DNA of 64,000 nt, from assembly GCA_963704025.1 (NCBI GenBank), contig CAVPGP010000001.1:186001-250000 (forward strand), in the 5' to 3' direction. Positions 15,692-26,465 of this stretch are shown here, piece by piece (the first letter of the stretch is position 1; the number at the start of each line of letters is the position of its first letter). A model generated the notes under the pieces. It saw only the letters and a list, made by a program, of their open reading frames with translations. It did not search any database and was not told the origin of the DNA. Made by a program: the position numbers and the translations under genes. The stretch is from CAVPGP01 sp963704025. GTDB taxonomy: Bacteria > Actinomycetota > Thermoleophilia > Gaiellales > Gaiellaceae.

Positions 15692-16264
15692 CTAGGAGCC
15701 GACGGCCATCCAGAGCACCTTCGCGAAGGTGCGCCTGGAGGGGTTCCGCCACGTGCGTGCCCGGCTGGGCGGAAAGGTGAGCGACTCGCCGGCCCGCAGG
15801 AGGTGCAGCTCCCCGTCGACGTCTAGCTCCAGGGCGCCGCTGACGACGTAGACGAAGTCGAGCGAGCCGCCGACCTCGGCGGGCGCCGCGTCGGCCTCCC
15901 CGCCGGGCGGGATCTGTGACTCGATCGCCTGGAAGCGGCGTTCGCCGCGCGGGCTGAGGAGGAAGTGCGAAGACGAGTCGACCGACCCGAGCTGCTGCCT
16001 CTCGCCGCGGTGCACCGGCCCGTGCACGGACGCCTCGATCACGTCGCCGATGCGGATCCCGAGCACGTCGCAGATGCGGGCCAACGACCCGAGCGACGGT
16101 GCGACCCGGTCGCGCTCGAGCTGGCTGACGTACCCCTTGGTCAAACCGCTCGCCGCGGCTACGTGCGTCAGCGTCAGCCCGCGCTCCTGCCTGGCTCGCC
16201 GGAGCTCGGAACCGACCTTCACGTCACCGCTCCGGGGCAGCATCGGAATCTGGGTCGCAGCCAT
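15692..16264 (-). CDS. XRE-family regulator with C-terminal cupin domain
   Basis: This 190-aa protein starts with a helix-turn-helix (SELRRARQERGLTLTHVAA then GLTKGYVSQLERDRVAPS, about residues 17-60) and ends with a cupin (GGSLDFVYVVSGALELDVDG, LLRAGESLTFPPS). The type is common as a local regulator that binds a small ligand in the cupin barrel, often amino acids or polyamines. It lies downstream of the peptide-binding protein gene, separated by a strong terminator, and may control that gene. TATGAT lies 11 bp before its ATG. Confidence 0.88.
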   Translation of the reverse strand: MAATQIPMLPRSGDVKVGSELRRARQERGLTLTHVAAASGLTKGYVSQLERDRVAPSLGSLARICDVLGIRIGDVIEASVHGPVHRGERQQLGSVDSSSHFLLSPRGERRFQAIESQIPPGGEADAAPAEVGGSLDFVYVVSGALELDVDGELHLLRAGESLTFPPSRARTWRNPSRRTFAKVLWMAVGS

Positions 16265-16322
16265 CGGCGGCTCGCATCATAGAGTCTCGAGCAGGAGGCA
16301 GAAGCGGCCCCGGCGCGAGACG

Positions 16323-16350
16323 GGACGGGGCGCCCGAAGGCGCCCCGTCC
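16323..16350 (-). terminator. Strong terminator hairpin after the solute-binding protein gene
   Basis: A perfect 12-bp stem (GGACGGGGCGCC with GGCGCCCCGTCC) and a CGAA tetraloop lies 27 bp beyond the stop of the minus-strand binding-protein gene and before the regulator gene. Confidence 0.75.
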
Positions 16351-16377
16351 GCTGAGGGATGCGTAGCGCGGATCCGC

Positions 16378-18015
16378 CTACTTGAGGCAGGCGGCCGCCA
16401 GGTCGGTGCCATAGATCGAGTTGTACGTGAAGCACCCGACCTTCTTCGAGAGGAAGATGCGGTTGTTGAAGTTGCTCCGGGGAGCCCAGGGAGCCGCGTT
16501 CTTCATCATGTTGACGTCGAGGTCGCCGTACGCCGTGTAGCGCGCGGAACCCGACAGCCGGGACGCCGCATTCATCTTCGCGTTGAACTTCGGCGAGTTG
16601 AAGTAGGCGACGTTGTTGTTGTTCGACTCGTGCAGGTTGTTGCCGTTGAGCAGCACGTCGATGAAGTCGAACGGATCGGCATAGTCGGCGATCCAGCCCT
16701 CCGACGTGATGTCGAACGGCTCGCCGCGGGTGCCTTCCTTCTGGATCTGCACCGCGCGTGCGAACTGCTTGATCTCGACGTCGAGGCCGATCTGCTTCAG
16801 GTCGAACTGCAGGATCTGGGCGACGGCCGACGAGGTAGCCGTGTTGGACGTGTAGTAGACGATCTTGCCGTCACGCGTGTGGCCCGTGGCCAGCTTCTTC
16901 GCGAAGCTGAAGTTCGGAGCCTTGAGCGGGTAGAGGTCGGCGTCACGGAAGCCGGCCATGCCCGGAGGCAGGATCTGGTCGGTCCGCTTGCCGGCGAGGT
17001 AGCCGCCCTGGTTCAGCATCGCCTTCCGGTCGATGGCGAAGTTGATCGCGCGCTTGAGCCGAACGTTGTTCTTGAAGATCGCGCGATCGTGGTTGAACGC
17101 CAGGTAGGACACGCCGAGCTGCGGCTTGACCCAGAACTGGCCCTTGTTCATCCCGAACTTCTGGGCGACCTCGGCGTACGACGCGGAGGGGATGCCGCCC
17201 GCAGCGTAGTCCGACGCGCCCGACTCGACGCGAAGCCGAGTGGCCTCGAGCGAGTTCCCGACCGTGTAGACGATCTGGTTCACGTTGTGCGGGCGATGGC
17301 CCTTGTAGTACGGGTTGCGCTTGATGACGATCGACTTGTTCGCCGTGCGGGACGCGATGTAGTACGGGCCCGCCGCCGCCGGCGTCTCGACCCCGTTCGG
17401 GTCGATCGGCAGGTTGGTCGGCACGGCGCAGAAGAACGGCATCGCAACACGCGCGAGGAAGTCGGGGGCAGGCTTCGTCAGGGTGACGAGCAGGTGCGAG
17501 CCCTTGACGCGGACGCCGGACACGCTCTGGGCCTTGCCGTCGAGCTTGGCCTGCGCACCGGCGATGTCCGCGATGAACGGGGCAGCCGGCGACTGCATCT
17601 TCGGGTTCGCAAGCCGCTCGATCGCGTACTTGAACGTCCCTGCAGTCACCTTCTGGCCGTTCGAGAACTTCGTGAATCCGGCCCGCACGTTGAAGTCGTA
17701 GGTCTTGCCGCTGTTCGAGACGCGCGGGAAGCCGCCTGCGGCCTCCGGAACGAGCTGCGAGCCGCGGGGACCGTTGGCATCCGGGTAGTTCATGAGCTTC
17801 AGGCAGGTCGAGTACTCGATCTCCCAGCCGGTCGACAGATAGTCGAGGGCGGGGTCCGTGTAGTCGACATCCGTGAAGAGATCGACGTTCATCGTGCCGC
17901 CCGTCTTGGCGACACTTCCGGTCGCGCTCTTCGCCGTGCCGGCAAAGCCGGCGGTCACGGCGAGCGAAGCGCCAATCACGACCGTGACGAACGAAAGCCA
18001 CAGCTTTCTCGACAC
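16378..18015 (-). CDS. ABC transporter substrate-binding protein, peptide/oligopeptide (family 5)
   Basis: A 545-aa exported protein of the DppA/OppA fold. The signal peptide is SRKLWLSFVTVVIGASLAV and on, without a lipobox Cys, so it is either released or held by its partners. Family-5 marks include AGPYYIASRTANKSIVIKRN, LRVESGASDYAAGGI, LKRAINFAIDRKAML and DITSEGWIADYADPFDFIDV near the end. GTG at 18015 is chosen over the in-frame ATG at 18033 because AAAGGAG lies 8 bp before the GTG and would be inside the gene otherwise. No permease or ATPase genes are near, so it is an orphan. The divergent M29 aminopeptidase suggests peptide use. Confidence 0.9.
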   Translation of the reverse strand: MSRKLWLSFVTVVIGASLAVTAGFAGTAKSATGSVAKTGGTMNVDLFTDVDYTDPALDYLSTGWEIEYSTCLKLMNYPDANGPRGSQLVPEAAGGFPRVSNSGKTYDFNVRAGFTKFSNGQKVTAGTFKYAIERLANPKMQSPAAPFIADIAGAQAKLDGKAQSVSGVRVKGSHLLVTLTKPAPDFLARVAMPFFCAVPTNLPIDPNGVETPAAAGPYYIASRTANKSIVIKRNPYYKGHRPHNVNQIVYTVGNSLEATRLRVESGASDYAAGGIPSASYAEVAQKFGMNKGQFWVKPQLGVSYLAFNHDRAIFKNNVRLKRAINFAIDRKAMLNQGGYLAGKRTDQILPPGMAGFRDADLYPLKAPNFSFAKKLATGHTRDGKIVYYTSNTATSSAVAQILQFDLKQIGLDVEIKQFARAVQIQKEGTRGEPFDITSEGWIADYADPFDFIDVLLNGNNLHESNNNNVAYFNSPKFNAKMNAASRLSGSARYTAYGDLDVNMMKNAAPWAPRSNFNNRIFLSKKVGCFTYNSIYGTDLAAACLK

Positions 18016-18082
18016 GAAATCGTCTCCTTTCATACTTTCATCAACTGGAATGCCGGCGAAATCCTCCGCCGCCGGCGACGGG

Positions 18083-18126
18083 ACTAAACGCATCCGGTGT
18101 ATGTGACGGGGATACGAGCGTTTAGT
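18083..18126. promoter_or_regulatory. Inverted-repeat operator between the binding protein and M29 genes
   Basis: ACTAAACGC (18083-18091) and GCGTTTAGT (18118-18126) are a perfect 9-bp inverted repeat 26 bp apart; GGACTA and TAGTCC extend the dyad. It lies in the 149-bp divergent promoter region and is A/T-richer than its surroundings. A regulator such as the nearby XRE-cupin protein is a candidate binder (inference). Confidence 0.55.
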
Positions 18127-18164
18127 TAGTCCAAACAGAATGCTTACAGATATGGTTGGCGCCC

Positions 18165-19387
18165 GTGAGCGACCGGCTCGACAGATATGCCGATCTGACG
18201 GTTCGTGTGGGAGCGAACGTGGCGCCCGGCCAGCTGGTCGACGTCAACGCCTACCTCGCTCACGCCCCGCTCGTCCGGGCGGTCGCGCGAGCCGCGTACC
18301 GCGCGGGCGCACGCTACGTCGACGTGCGCTACATCGACCAGCACGTGCGCCGCTCGATGGTCGAGCTGGCGCCGGAGGAGACGCTGCGCTGGTCGCCTCC
18401 CTGGCTCGTGACCCGGTTGAAGGAGCTCGCGGACGAGCAGGGCGCCTCGATCGGCATCCTCGGGGACCCGGAGCCCGAGGTGATGGACGAAGTCGATCCG
18501 GCGCGGCTCGGCAAGGCGACGCCGGTCGAGATCGCGCAGGAGACGCTGCGGATCACCAACGAGCGGCTGATCAACTGGACGCTCGTCGCATACCCGAACG
18601 AGGGCTGGGCGCGAACGGTGTTCGGCGAGCCCGACGTCGAGCGGCTCTGGAAGGCGGTCGCCCACGCGGTCAGGCTCGACGAGCCCGACCCCGTCGCGGC
18701 GTGGAACGACCACACAGCGCGGCTCGACGCCCGCGCCCGGCAGCTGAACGGCCACCGCTTCGACGCCGTTGCGGTTCCGCGGGCCGGGCACGGATCTCAC
18801 GCGTCGGGCTGCTGCCGGGCTCGATCTGGATGACGGCGCTCTTTGAGACCGCGTGGGGCCGCCGCCACGTGCCAAACGTCCCCACGGAGGAGGTGTTCAC
18901 GACGCCGGACTTCCGCCGGACGGAGGGAACCGTCCGCTCGACGCGGCCGCTCGCGCTCCCGAACCAGGGCGTCGTCGTCCGAGACCTCGAGCTGCGGTTC
19001 GCGGGCGGACGCGTCGTCGACGTCAAGGCATCGACCGGCGAGGAGGTCGTACGCGCGCAGCTCGAGTCCGACGAGGGAGCGCCGTTTCTCGGCGAGGTCG
19101 CCCTCGTCGACGGCACGTCGCGCGTCGGCGAGACGGGAATCACCTTCTTCGACACGCTCTTCGACGAGAACGCCACGTGTCATATCGCCTACGGCAACGG
19201 CATCGACTTCTGCGTGGAGGCTGCCGAGGGCCTCGACGAGGACGGGCGCCGCTCCGCGGGCATCAACGTCGCGAGCGTCCACGTGGACTTCATGATCGGC
19301 GGACCGGCGGTGGACGTCGACGGCGTGAGCAAAGACGGCGGCGAGGTGCCCATCATCCGCGACGACGTCTGGGTGCTGGAGGACTAG
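18165..19387 (+). CDS. M29-family aminopeptidase (two frameshifts in this sequence)
   Basis: Residues up to FDAV and from VGLLPGSIW onward together match the thermophilic M29 metalloaminopeptidase family: ANVAPGQLVDVNA at the start, then VPNVPTEEVFTTPDFRRTEG, GEVALVDGTSRVGETG and FFDTLFDENATCHIAYGNG with the metal ligands. The frame slips twice. RFRGPGTDLT reads in a second frame from 18772 and VGLLPG in a third from 18803, so one extra base near 18771 and one near 18802 would restore a protein of about 406 aa. Either a recent pseudogene or, more likely, assembly errors. GTG at 18165 (MSDRLDRYADLTVRVG) fits the family start. Confidence 0.82.
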
Positions 19388-19393
19388 GCTCCC

Positions 19394-19951
19394 TCAGGCG
19401 CCCTTGCCGAGGATGAGCGGGCACCCGCCCGCGTCGACCTCGAGCGCGACCAGGCGGCCGCGGCCGTCGAACCACAGCCCGAGGTCGACCCAGCTCTCGT
19501 AACCGGTGATCCGCGTGATCGAGACGAGTGTCCTGCCGAGGATGAGGACGCCTTTCGGGTGGAGCACGGCGGCCGTCGCGTGGCGCCGGCGTACGTCGAC
19601 GATCGTGCTCCTGCCGATGGTGAAGCCCTCCCCCGTGCGGTCGCCCTTGCGAGTCGTCGCCACGTCGATGATCTGCAGCCGCTTGTCGGCGCCGACGGCC
19701 CGCCACGCCACGCGCTGTCCGTTGCGATAGGTGTCGACGATCGACGCCGTGCCCGGCCCCTGCGGGCAGCCCTGGTGCTTGTTGATCGTGAACCGCTGCG
19801 AACGGACGAGGCCAGACCCCCGCTCGTAGCCGGCGGCGGCGAGCTTCCACCGCTCGGTGCCGACGCCGAGCCGGATGGTCGCAGCCTGCGCGGCGGCGCC
19901 CGTGGCGGCGGCGAGAGCCGCGGCGGCGGCGATCGCAAGCGTCGTCCTCAC
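19394..19951 (-). CDS. Hypothetical exported protein
   Basis: This 185-aa protein has a clear Sec signal peptide (basic start, AIAAAAALAAATGAAAQA, cleavage after AQA). The mature part is strand-rich with alternating polar residues and two cysteines (QGCPQG and GGCPLI) that may pair. No family recognised. TAGCGT ends 7 bp before the GTG, consistent with a leaderless transcript. It ends 6 bp from the convergent aminopeptidase gene. Confidence 0.7.
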   Translation of the reverse strand: MRTTLAIAAAAALAAATGAAAQAATIRLGVGTERWKLAAAGYERGSGLVRSQRFTINKHQGCPQGPGTASIVDTYRNGQRVAWRAVGADKRLQIIDVATTRKGDRTGEGFTIGRSTIVDVRRRHATAAVLHPKGVLILGRTLVSITRITGYESWVDLGLWFDGRGRLVALEVDAGGCPLILGKGA

Positions 19952-19976
19952 GAAGCAGACGCTACCCGGGCTGCAA

Positions 19977-20004
19977 AGTGAGGGCGCCTCACGGCGCCCT
20001 CACT
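19977..20004 (-). terminator. Terminator hairpin after clpC
   Basis: A 12-bp perfect stem (AGTGAGGGCGCC with GGCGCCCTCACT) and 4-nt loop begins 4 bp past the clpC stop codon and is followed in the minus direction by TTTGC. It also separates clpC from the exported-protein gene. Confidence 0.8.
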
Positions 20005-20008
20005 CGAA

Positions 20009-22567
<2,559 letters not shown>

Positions 22568-22796
22568 GAGTGGGACTCTCCTTTCCCGGGCTCTGGAGAG
22601 ACAATCGTACCGCAGTGGTTCAACTTCACCGCGCGGGCCGCAGAGCCTTCAGGCGGCGGTGGCCCGGAGCGGGATTCGAGTCCCGGCGGCGCTCGTCCTC
22701 TGGGCGCCTGACCGGACTTCGTAACAGACTGTTACTTGGTCTTCGAGGCGGGAGCTGCTTCGCGACGAGGCGGAAGCGGCTTCCGGGCCCTCGTGG

Positions 22797-23450
22797 TCAG
22801 AAGAGGCCGAGCTGGACCGGGTTCTCGAGCTCGGCGATGGCCGCGGGCTGGTCGAGAGGTGCCGGGGGGCGGATCTCCGCTGCGTTCATGCGGGCGAGGA
22901 TCGAGGGGATCCGGGCGAAATCCTGCTCGAGCACGGCGAGCATCGACCGCGTGTAGAGCGCCGCGGCCGGATGGTAGATCGGGTAGAGCGTCACGGGCCG
23001 GCCGCCGAGGACGACGTCCTGCTCCTGGCCGTGGACGCGTGTGATCCCCGCTGGCTTGCCCGAGAGGAGCTTGGTGGCGAAGTTGCCGAGCGTGCAGACG
23101 AGCCTGGGCTGGATCAGCTCGATCTGCTTGAAGAGGTGCCTCTCGCAGGCTTCGATCTCCTCGGGCTGCGGGTCCCGGTTGCCCGGCGGGCGGCACTTGA
23201 GCACGTTGGCGACGAAGACGTCGGCGCGGGTGAGCCCGATCCCGCCGAGCAGCGTGTCCAGGAGCTTGCCGGCGGCGCCCACGAACGGCACGCCCTGCTT
23301 GTCCTCGTGGAACCCCGGGGCCTCGCCGACGAACATCAGGTCGGCGGTCGCGCTGCCCGAGCCGAAGACCACCTGCGTGCGGCCTTGCGCCAGTGCGCAC
23401 TTCGTGCACCCCGACACGGCCTCCTGGAGCACGGCGAGCTCGGAGCTCAT
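22797..23450 (-). CDS. Uracil-DNA glycosylase, iron-sulfur (family 4) type
   Basis: A 217-aa DNA repair enzyme. Family marks are GEAPGFHEDKQGVPFVGAAG (uracil-binding and water-activating loop), VANVLKCRPPGNRDP and the late YPIYHPAAALYT with the catalytic-loop His. The Cys residues at GCTKCALAQ, LKCRPP and LVCTLG fit the four cluster ligands. It removes uracil formed by cytosine deamination. The ATG at 23450 is backed by TACACT 8 bp upstream. The C-terminal tail ENPVQLGLF is an extension that resembles a sliding-clamp-binding QxxLxxF motif. Confidence 0.92.
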   Translation of the reverse strand: MSSELAVLQEAVSGCTKCALAQGRTQVVFGSGSATADLMFVGEAPGFHEDKQGVPFVGAAGKLLDTLLGGIGLTRADVFVANVLKCRPPGNRDPQPEEIEACERHLFKQIELIQPRLVCTLGNFATKLLSGKPAGITRVHGQEQDVVLGGRPVTLYPIYHPAAALYTRSMLAVLEQDFARIPSILARMNAAEIRPPAPLDQPAAIAELENPVQLGLF

Positions 23451-23458
23451 GGGCACCG

Positions 23459-23464
23459 AGTGTA
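23459..23464 (-). promoter_or_regulatory. -10 hexamer (TACACT) for the uracil-DNA glycosylase gene
   Basis: TACACT ends 8 bp before the ATG on the minus strand with no ribosome binding site, so the transcript is probably leaderless. Confidence 0.4.
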
Positions 23465-23511
23465 CGCCGCGGCCCGGATGGGCGGCGCGACGCGGATGGG
23501 CTCCGCGGCCG

Positions 23512-23733
23512 CTAGCCGCAGCTGCCGCAGGCGCCGCCGCAGCATCCGCCGCCACCGCCCCCGCCACCGCCGTAGCTCGGCTGCGACGAGGCGCCCTGCG
23601 TGGCGAAGACGGAAAACTGGCGCTCGGCCTTCAGCTGCCCGCAGCTCGGGCACGGCGGCGCGGCGTCGTCGATCCGGACGAGCTCCTCGAAGTGCTCTTC
23701 GCAGCCCATGCAGACGTACTCGTAGATCGGCAC
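23512..23733 (-). CDS. FmdB-type zinc ribbon protein
   Basis: This 73-aa protein has the FmdB zinc ribbon: PIYEYVCMGCEEHFE followed by PPCPSCGQLKAERQF, four Cys in two pairs. FmdB proteins are small putative regulators of unknown mechanism. The tail is a run of nine glycines and then CCGGACGSCG with four Cys in ten residues, which could bind another metal. GTG at 23733 gives the exact family start; TAGAGT lies 7 bp upstream, overlapping the stop codon of the upstream esterase gene. Confidence 0.85.
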   Translation of the reverse strand: MPIYEYVCMGCEEHFEELVRIDDAAPPCPSCGQLKAERQFSVFATQGASSQPSYGGGGGGGGGCCGGACGSCG

Positions 23734-23743
23734 GGGCCCCACT

Positions 23744-24742
23744 CTACCGCGAGCGGCCGCTCGATTCTCGCCCGAGCAGAGCCTCGAGCCCCCACGCCAG
23801 CGTCTCCTTCCACCAGAGGAAGTCGTGCCCGCCCGGAAAGTCGCGATACGTGACGTCGTAGCCCTTCGCGCACAGCTCGTCCCGGAAAGCGTGCACCGGC
23901 TGGAGAAGGCGGTGCTCGAGCACGCCGACGTCGAGGTACCAGCGAAGCGGCAGGCCCGTGCGGATCTCGAGCGAGCCGAGGGGGATCGCGGGCGACTGTG
24001 CGAGCACGCTCCCGAACAGGTCGGGCCGCTCGAGGCCGAAGAAGGAGGCCGCCAGGCCGCCCATGCTCGAGCCCGCGACGATCGTGCGCTCCCGCGGCGC
24101 CTCGAAGCCCGACCATGGAAGAAGCGCGTCGCAGGCCCAGACGAGGAACTCCCGGCCGCCGCCAAGGTCCCGCCAGCGGCGTTCCGTGTCGAGCGAGTCG
24201 GGCAGCACGGCCGCGAGCGGCGGGATCCGCCCCGCCGCGATCAGGTTGTCGAGCACGACCGGCGCAGGCGCGAGCGTCGTGTAGGCGTGGCCGTCGAAGA
24301 GGAGCATCAGCGCCTCGGCGTCGGCCGGCGGCTCGTAGAGCCAGACGCGACGTCCGTCCAGCTCCTCGGCGCGCACCCGCCCGCGGGGCACGTCCCGCTC
24401 GACGCTCCACTCGTCGGCCGGCGCATCGGGCAGCTCGAGCATGGACGCGACGATCTCGTTCTCCTCCGTGAACTCCAGGCCGGCCGGGTACACGTACCGC
24501 GGCGCGGACGGGTCGGCGACCCAGCTCGTCCAGTCCTCGTCACCGTCGCGCGCGAACCAGTAGACGGCGCGCAGGTTCGACGGCGCGTCGAGGCTCATGC
24601 GCCAGACGCCGTTCTCGCGCCGCATCGTCGTGTCGCCGAGCGCCTCGAGCTCGCCCGCGACGCGGAGTGAGCTCGCCGCACCGTCCTCGTGCTCGAAGGT
24701 GACACGGACGCGCCCGGGCTCAGTGCGCTCGATCGCCGGCAA
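23744..24742 (-). CDS. Esterase of the enterochelin-esterase (Fes/EsteraseD) type
   Basis: About 332 aa with an N-terminal carbohydrate-binding-like domain (FEHEDGAASSLRVAGEL, MRRENGVWRMSLDAP) and a C-terminal alpha/beta hydrolase with nucleophile Ser in IVAGSSMGGLAAS, and the catalytic His in FPGGHDFLWWKETLAWGL. The layout fits Fes-like esterases that cut siderophore or acyl esters; no siderophore genes are near. TTG at 24742 is chosen because GGGAG lies 7 bp upstream; the gene overlaps the previous one by 23 bp. Confidence 0.82.
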   Translation of the reverse strand: MPAIERTEPGRVRVTFEHEDGAASSLRVAGELEALGDTTMRRENGVWRMSLDAPSNLRAVYWFARDGDEDWTSWVADPSAPRYVYPAGLEFTEENEIVASMLELPDAPADEWSVERDVPRGRVRAEELDGRRVWLYEPPADAEALMLLFDGHAYTTLAPAPVVLDNLIAAGRIPPLAAVLPDSLDTERRWRDLGGGREFLVWACDALLPWSGFEAPRERTIVAGSSMGGLAASFFGLERPDLFGSVLAQSPAIPLGSLEIRTGLPLRWYLDVGVLEHRLLQPVHAFRDELCAKGYDVTYRDFPGGHDFLWWKETLAWGLEALLGRESSGRSR

Positions 24743-25574
24743 GCACGAACTCCCTGACGATGGGGAGCGCGACGGGCGCGTCGCGGAAGACGCCGTGGCC
24801 CGCATTCGGGAACCGGTGGAGCCGGACGAGCCCCCTCGGCAGCGACTCGACCAGCTCCTGCTCCCCGGTGACCGCGAACGACGGGTCGTCCTCGCCGTTC
24901 AGGACGAGCACCGGGCACCGGATCCGGCCGACCTCCTCGCGCAGGTCGATCTGCCGCGACTCCCCGCGCTCCCACAGCGGGGCGGCCTCCATGTTGAACT
25001 CCATCCGGGCCAGCAGCTCCGCCGGCAGCGGCGTCCTCGTGAAGAGCGGGACGCAGACGCGCAGGTACTCGACGAAGGTCTCGTCGTTCGGGTCGGCGAA
25101 GTAGGCCGCCGCCGCCAGGCCGGCTCCCGGGCTGAGCCGGTCGAAGATCGCAACGGCACGTGCAGGCACGTAGAGGGCTCCCGCGCTCGCGGCCACGACC
25201 CGGCCGACGGACTCCGGGTGCCGGGCGGCGAGGCGGAGCGCGATCATCGCGCCCAGCGACGTGCCGAAGAGAACGGGGCGCTCGATCTCGAGCGCGCGGA
25301 GGAAGCCGTGCACGTCCTCCGTCCACACGTCCGTGTTCCAGAGGGCCGGGACGGAACGGTCGCTGCGGCCGTGGCCGCGCAGGTCGAGGTAGACGACCTG
25401 CGCGTAGCCGGCGAGCTCCGGGCCGAGCGCGTCCTTGAAGAGCGAGTGATCCGGGCCAGGCCCGGGGTGCAGGAGCACGATCGTGGGCCGCTCGCCCCCG
25501 CCGGCGTGGCGCGGCTCGAACTTCGGGCCGTCCACGTCGAAGTAGAGCCGCACGTCGCCGACCTGGACCCTCAC
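24720..25574 (-). CDS. Alpha/beta hydrolase, proline-iminopeptidase-like
   Basis: This 284-aa hydrolase has the oxyanion motif LLHPGPGPDHS, the strand VVYLDLRGHGRSDRS, the nucleophile elbow FGTSLGAMIAL (G-x-S-x-G), an acid in VLNGEDDPSF and the catalytic His in FPNAGHGVFRDAP. It is similar in length and order to the next gene upstream, so the two are tandem duplicates. GTG at 25574 overlaps the upstream TGA (GTGA), giving coupled translation. Substrate unknown. Confidence 0.87.
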   Translation of the reverse strand: MRVQVGDVRLYFDVDGPKFEPRHAGGGERPTIVLLHPGPGPDHSLFKDALGPELAGYAQVVYLDLRGHGRSDRSVPALWNTDVWTEDVHGFLRALEIERPVLFGTSLGAMIALRLAARHPESVGRVVAASAGALYVPARAVAIFDRLSPGAGLAAAAYFADPNDETFVEYLRVCVPLFTRTPLPAELLARMEFNMEAAPLWERGESRQIDLREEVGRIRCPVLVLNGEDDPSFAVTGEQELVESLPRGLVRLHRFPNAGHGVFRDAPVALPIVREFVLAGDRAH

Positions 25575-26413
25575 CGGACCACGAACTCCGCGATCGCAGC
25601 GAGGGACTCCGGGGCGTCGCGCATCGGCGAGTGGTGAGCCTCGGGATAGCGGCGGACCTCGGTCAGCCCGGGCGGCAGCGCCTCCACGGCCTCGAGCACC
25701 GACGCGAGCGGGTGCTGCGGGTCGCGCTCGCCGACCAGCACGAGCGTCGGCGCCTGGACCGCGGCCAGGTCGTTGCGCAGGTCGACCGACCGGCCCTCGC
25801 CGGCATACCAGTCGCCCGCGAGCTCGAGGTTCCAGCGCATCGAGAGCAGGATGTCCGTCCCCGCGAGCCCGGGGATCAGATAGGTGAAGCAGACGCGCAG
25901 ATACTCGGCCATCGTCTTCTCGTTCGGGTCTCCGAAGAACGCATGCGCGACCTCGCCTGCCCGGCCGCCGCCGAGGATGTCGTACTGGGCGACGATCCGC
26001 GCGGGAACGAGACGCGCCACCGGGTTCACGAGCACGAGCTTCGAGACACGCTCGGGATGGCGCGCGGCAAGCAGTACGCCCGGATAGCACCCCCAGCCGG
26101 CCCCGAGCACGACGACGCTGTCCAGCTCGAGCGCGTCGAGGAGCCCGGCGAGGTCGGAGGTCCACGTGGCGAGATTCCACTGGCCCGGATACGAGCGGTC
26201 GCTGCGGCCGTGGCCGCGAAGGTCGACGTAGAGCACCTGCGCCACGGTGCGCAGCGTCGGGCCGACGTGTTCGCGGTACGGGGTGTGGTCGGCTCCAGGC
26301 CCCGTGTGCAGGACGAGCACCGTCGGCCGCTCGCGCATAGAGGCGCCGTCGGGGACGTGCTTCGCGCCGTCCACGTCGAAGAACAGCCTGGCGTCGCCCA
26401 CGGCGATCCGCAT
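25571..26413 (-). CDS. Alpha/beta hydrolase paralogue lacking the nucleophile serine
   Basis: A 280-aa protein that follows its neighbour along its whole length (DVDGAKHVP, LVLHTGPGADHT, VLYVDLRGHGRSDRSYP, late AHHSPMRDAP), but its elbow reads VLGAGWGCYPG where G-x-S-x-G is expected, so Ser is replaced by Gly. The His and the acidic residue (GERDPQHP) are kept. It may be a pseudoenzyme, a lyase-like member or a binding protein. TACTCT ends 6 bp before the ATG, so this gene probably opens the three-gene operon. Confidence 0.84.
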   Translation of the reverse strand: MRIAVGDARLFFDVDGAKHVPDGASMRERPTVLVLHTGPGADHTPYREHVGPTLRTVAQVLYVDLRGHGRSDRSYPGQWNLATWTSDLAGLLDALELDSVVVLGAGWGCYPGVLLAARHPERVSKLVLVNPVARLVPARIVAQYDILGGGRAGEVAHAFFGDPNEKTMAEYLRVCFTYLIPGLAGTDILLSMRWNLELAGDWYAGEGRSVDLRNDLAAVQAPTLVLVGERDPQHPLASVLEAVEALPPGLTEVRRYPEAHHSPMRDAPESLAAIAEFVVR

Positions 26414-26419
26414 CAAGCT

Positions 26420-26425
26420 AGAGTA
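26420..26425 (-). promoter_or_regulatory. -10 hexamer (TACTCT) for the hydrolase operon
   Basis: TACTCT on the minus strand ends 6 bp from the ATG of the first hydrolase gene. The divergent DUF2520 gene starts 40 bp away. Confidence 0.4.
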
Positions 26426-26465
26426 ACCCTGCCCGGTATCCGGAATCGGAACTGGAGCCATTGAC

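Noticed and set aside
22671..22684. A tRNA-like T arm (GGGATTCGAGTCCC) before clpC
   Set aside because: The loop has one base too many and no acceptor, D or anticodon arms can be drawn on either strand, so it is only a chance or relic motif.
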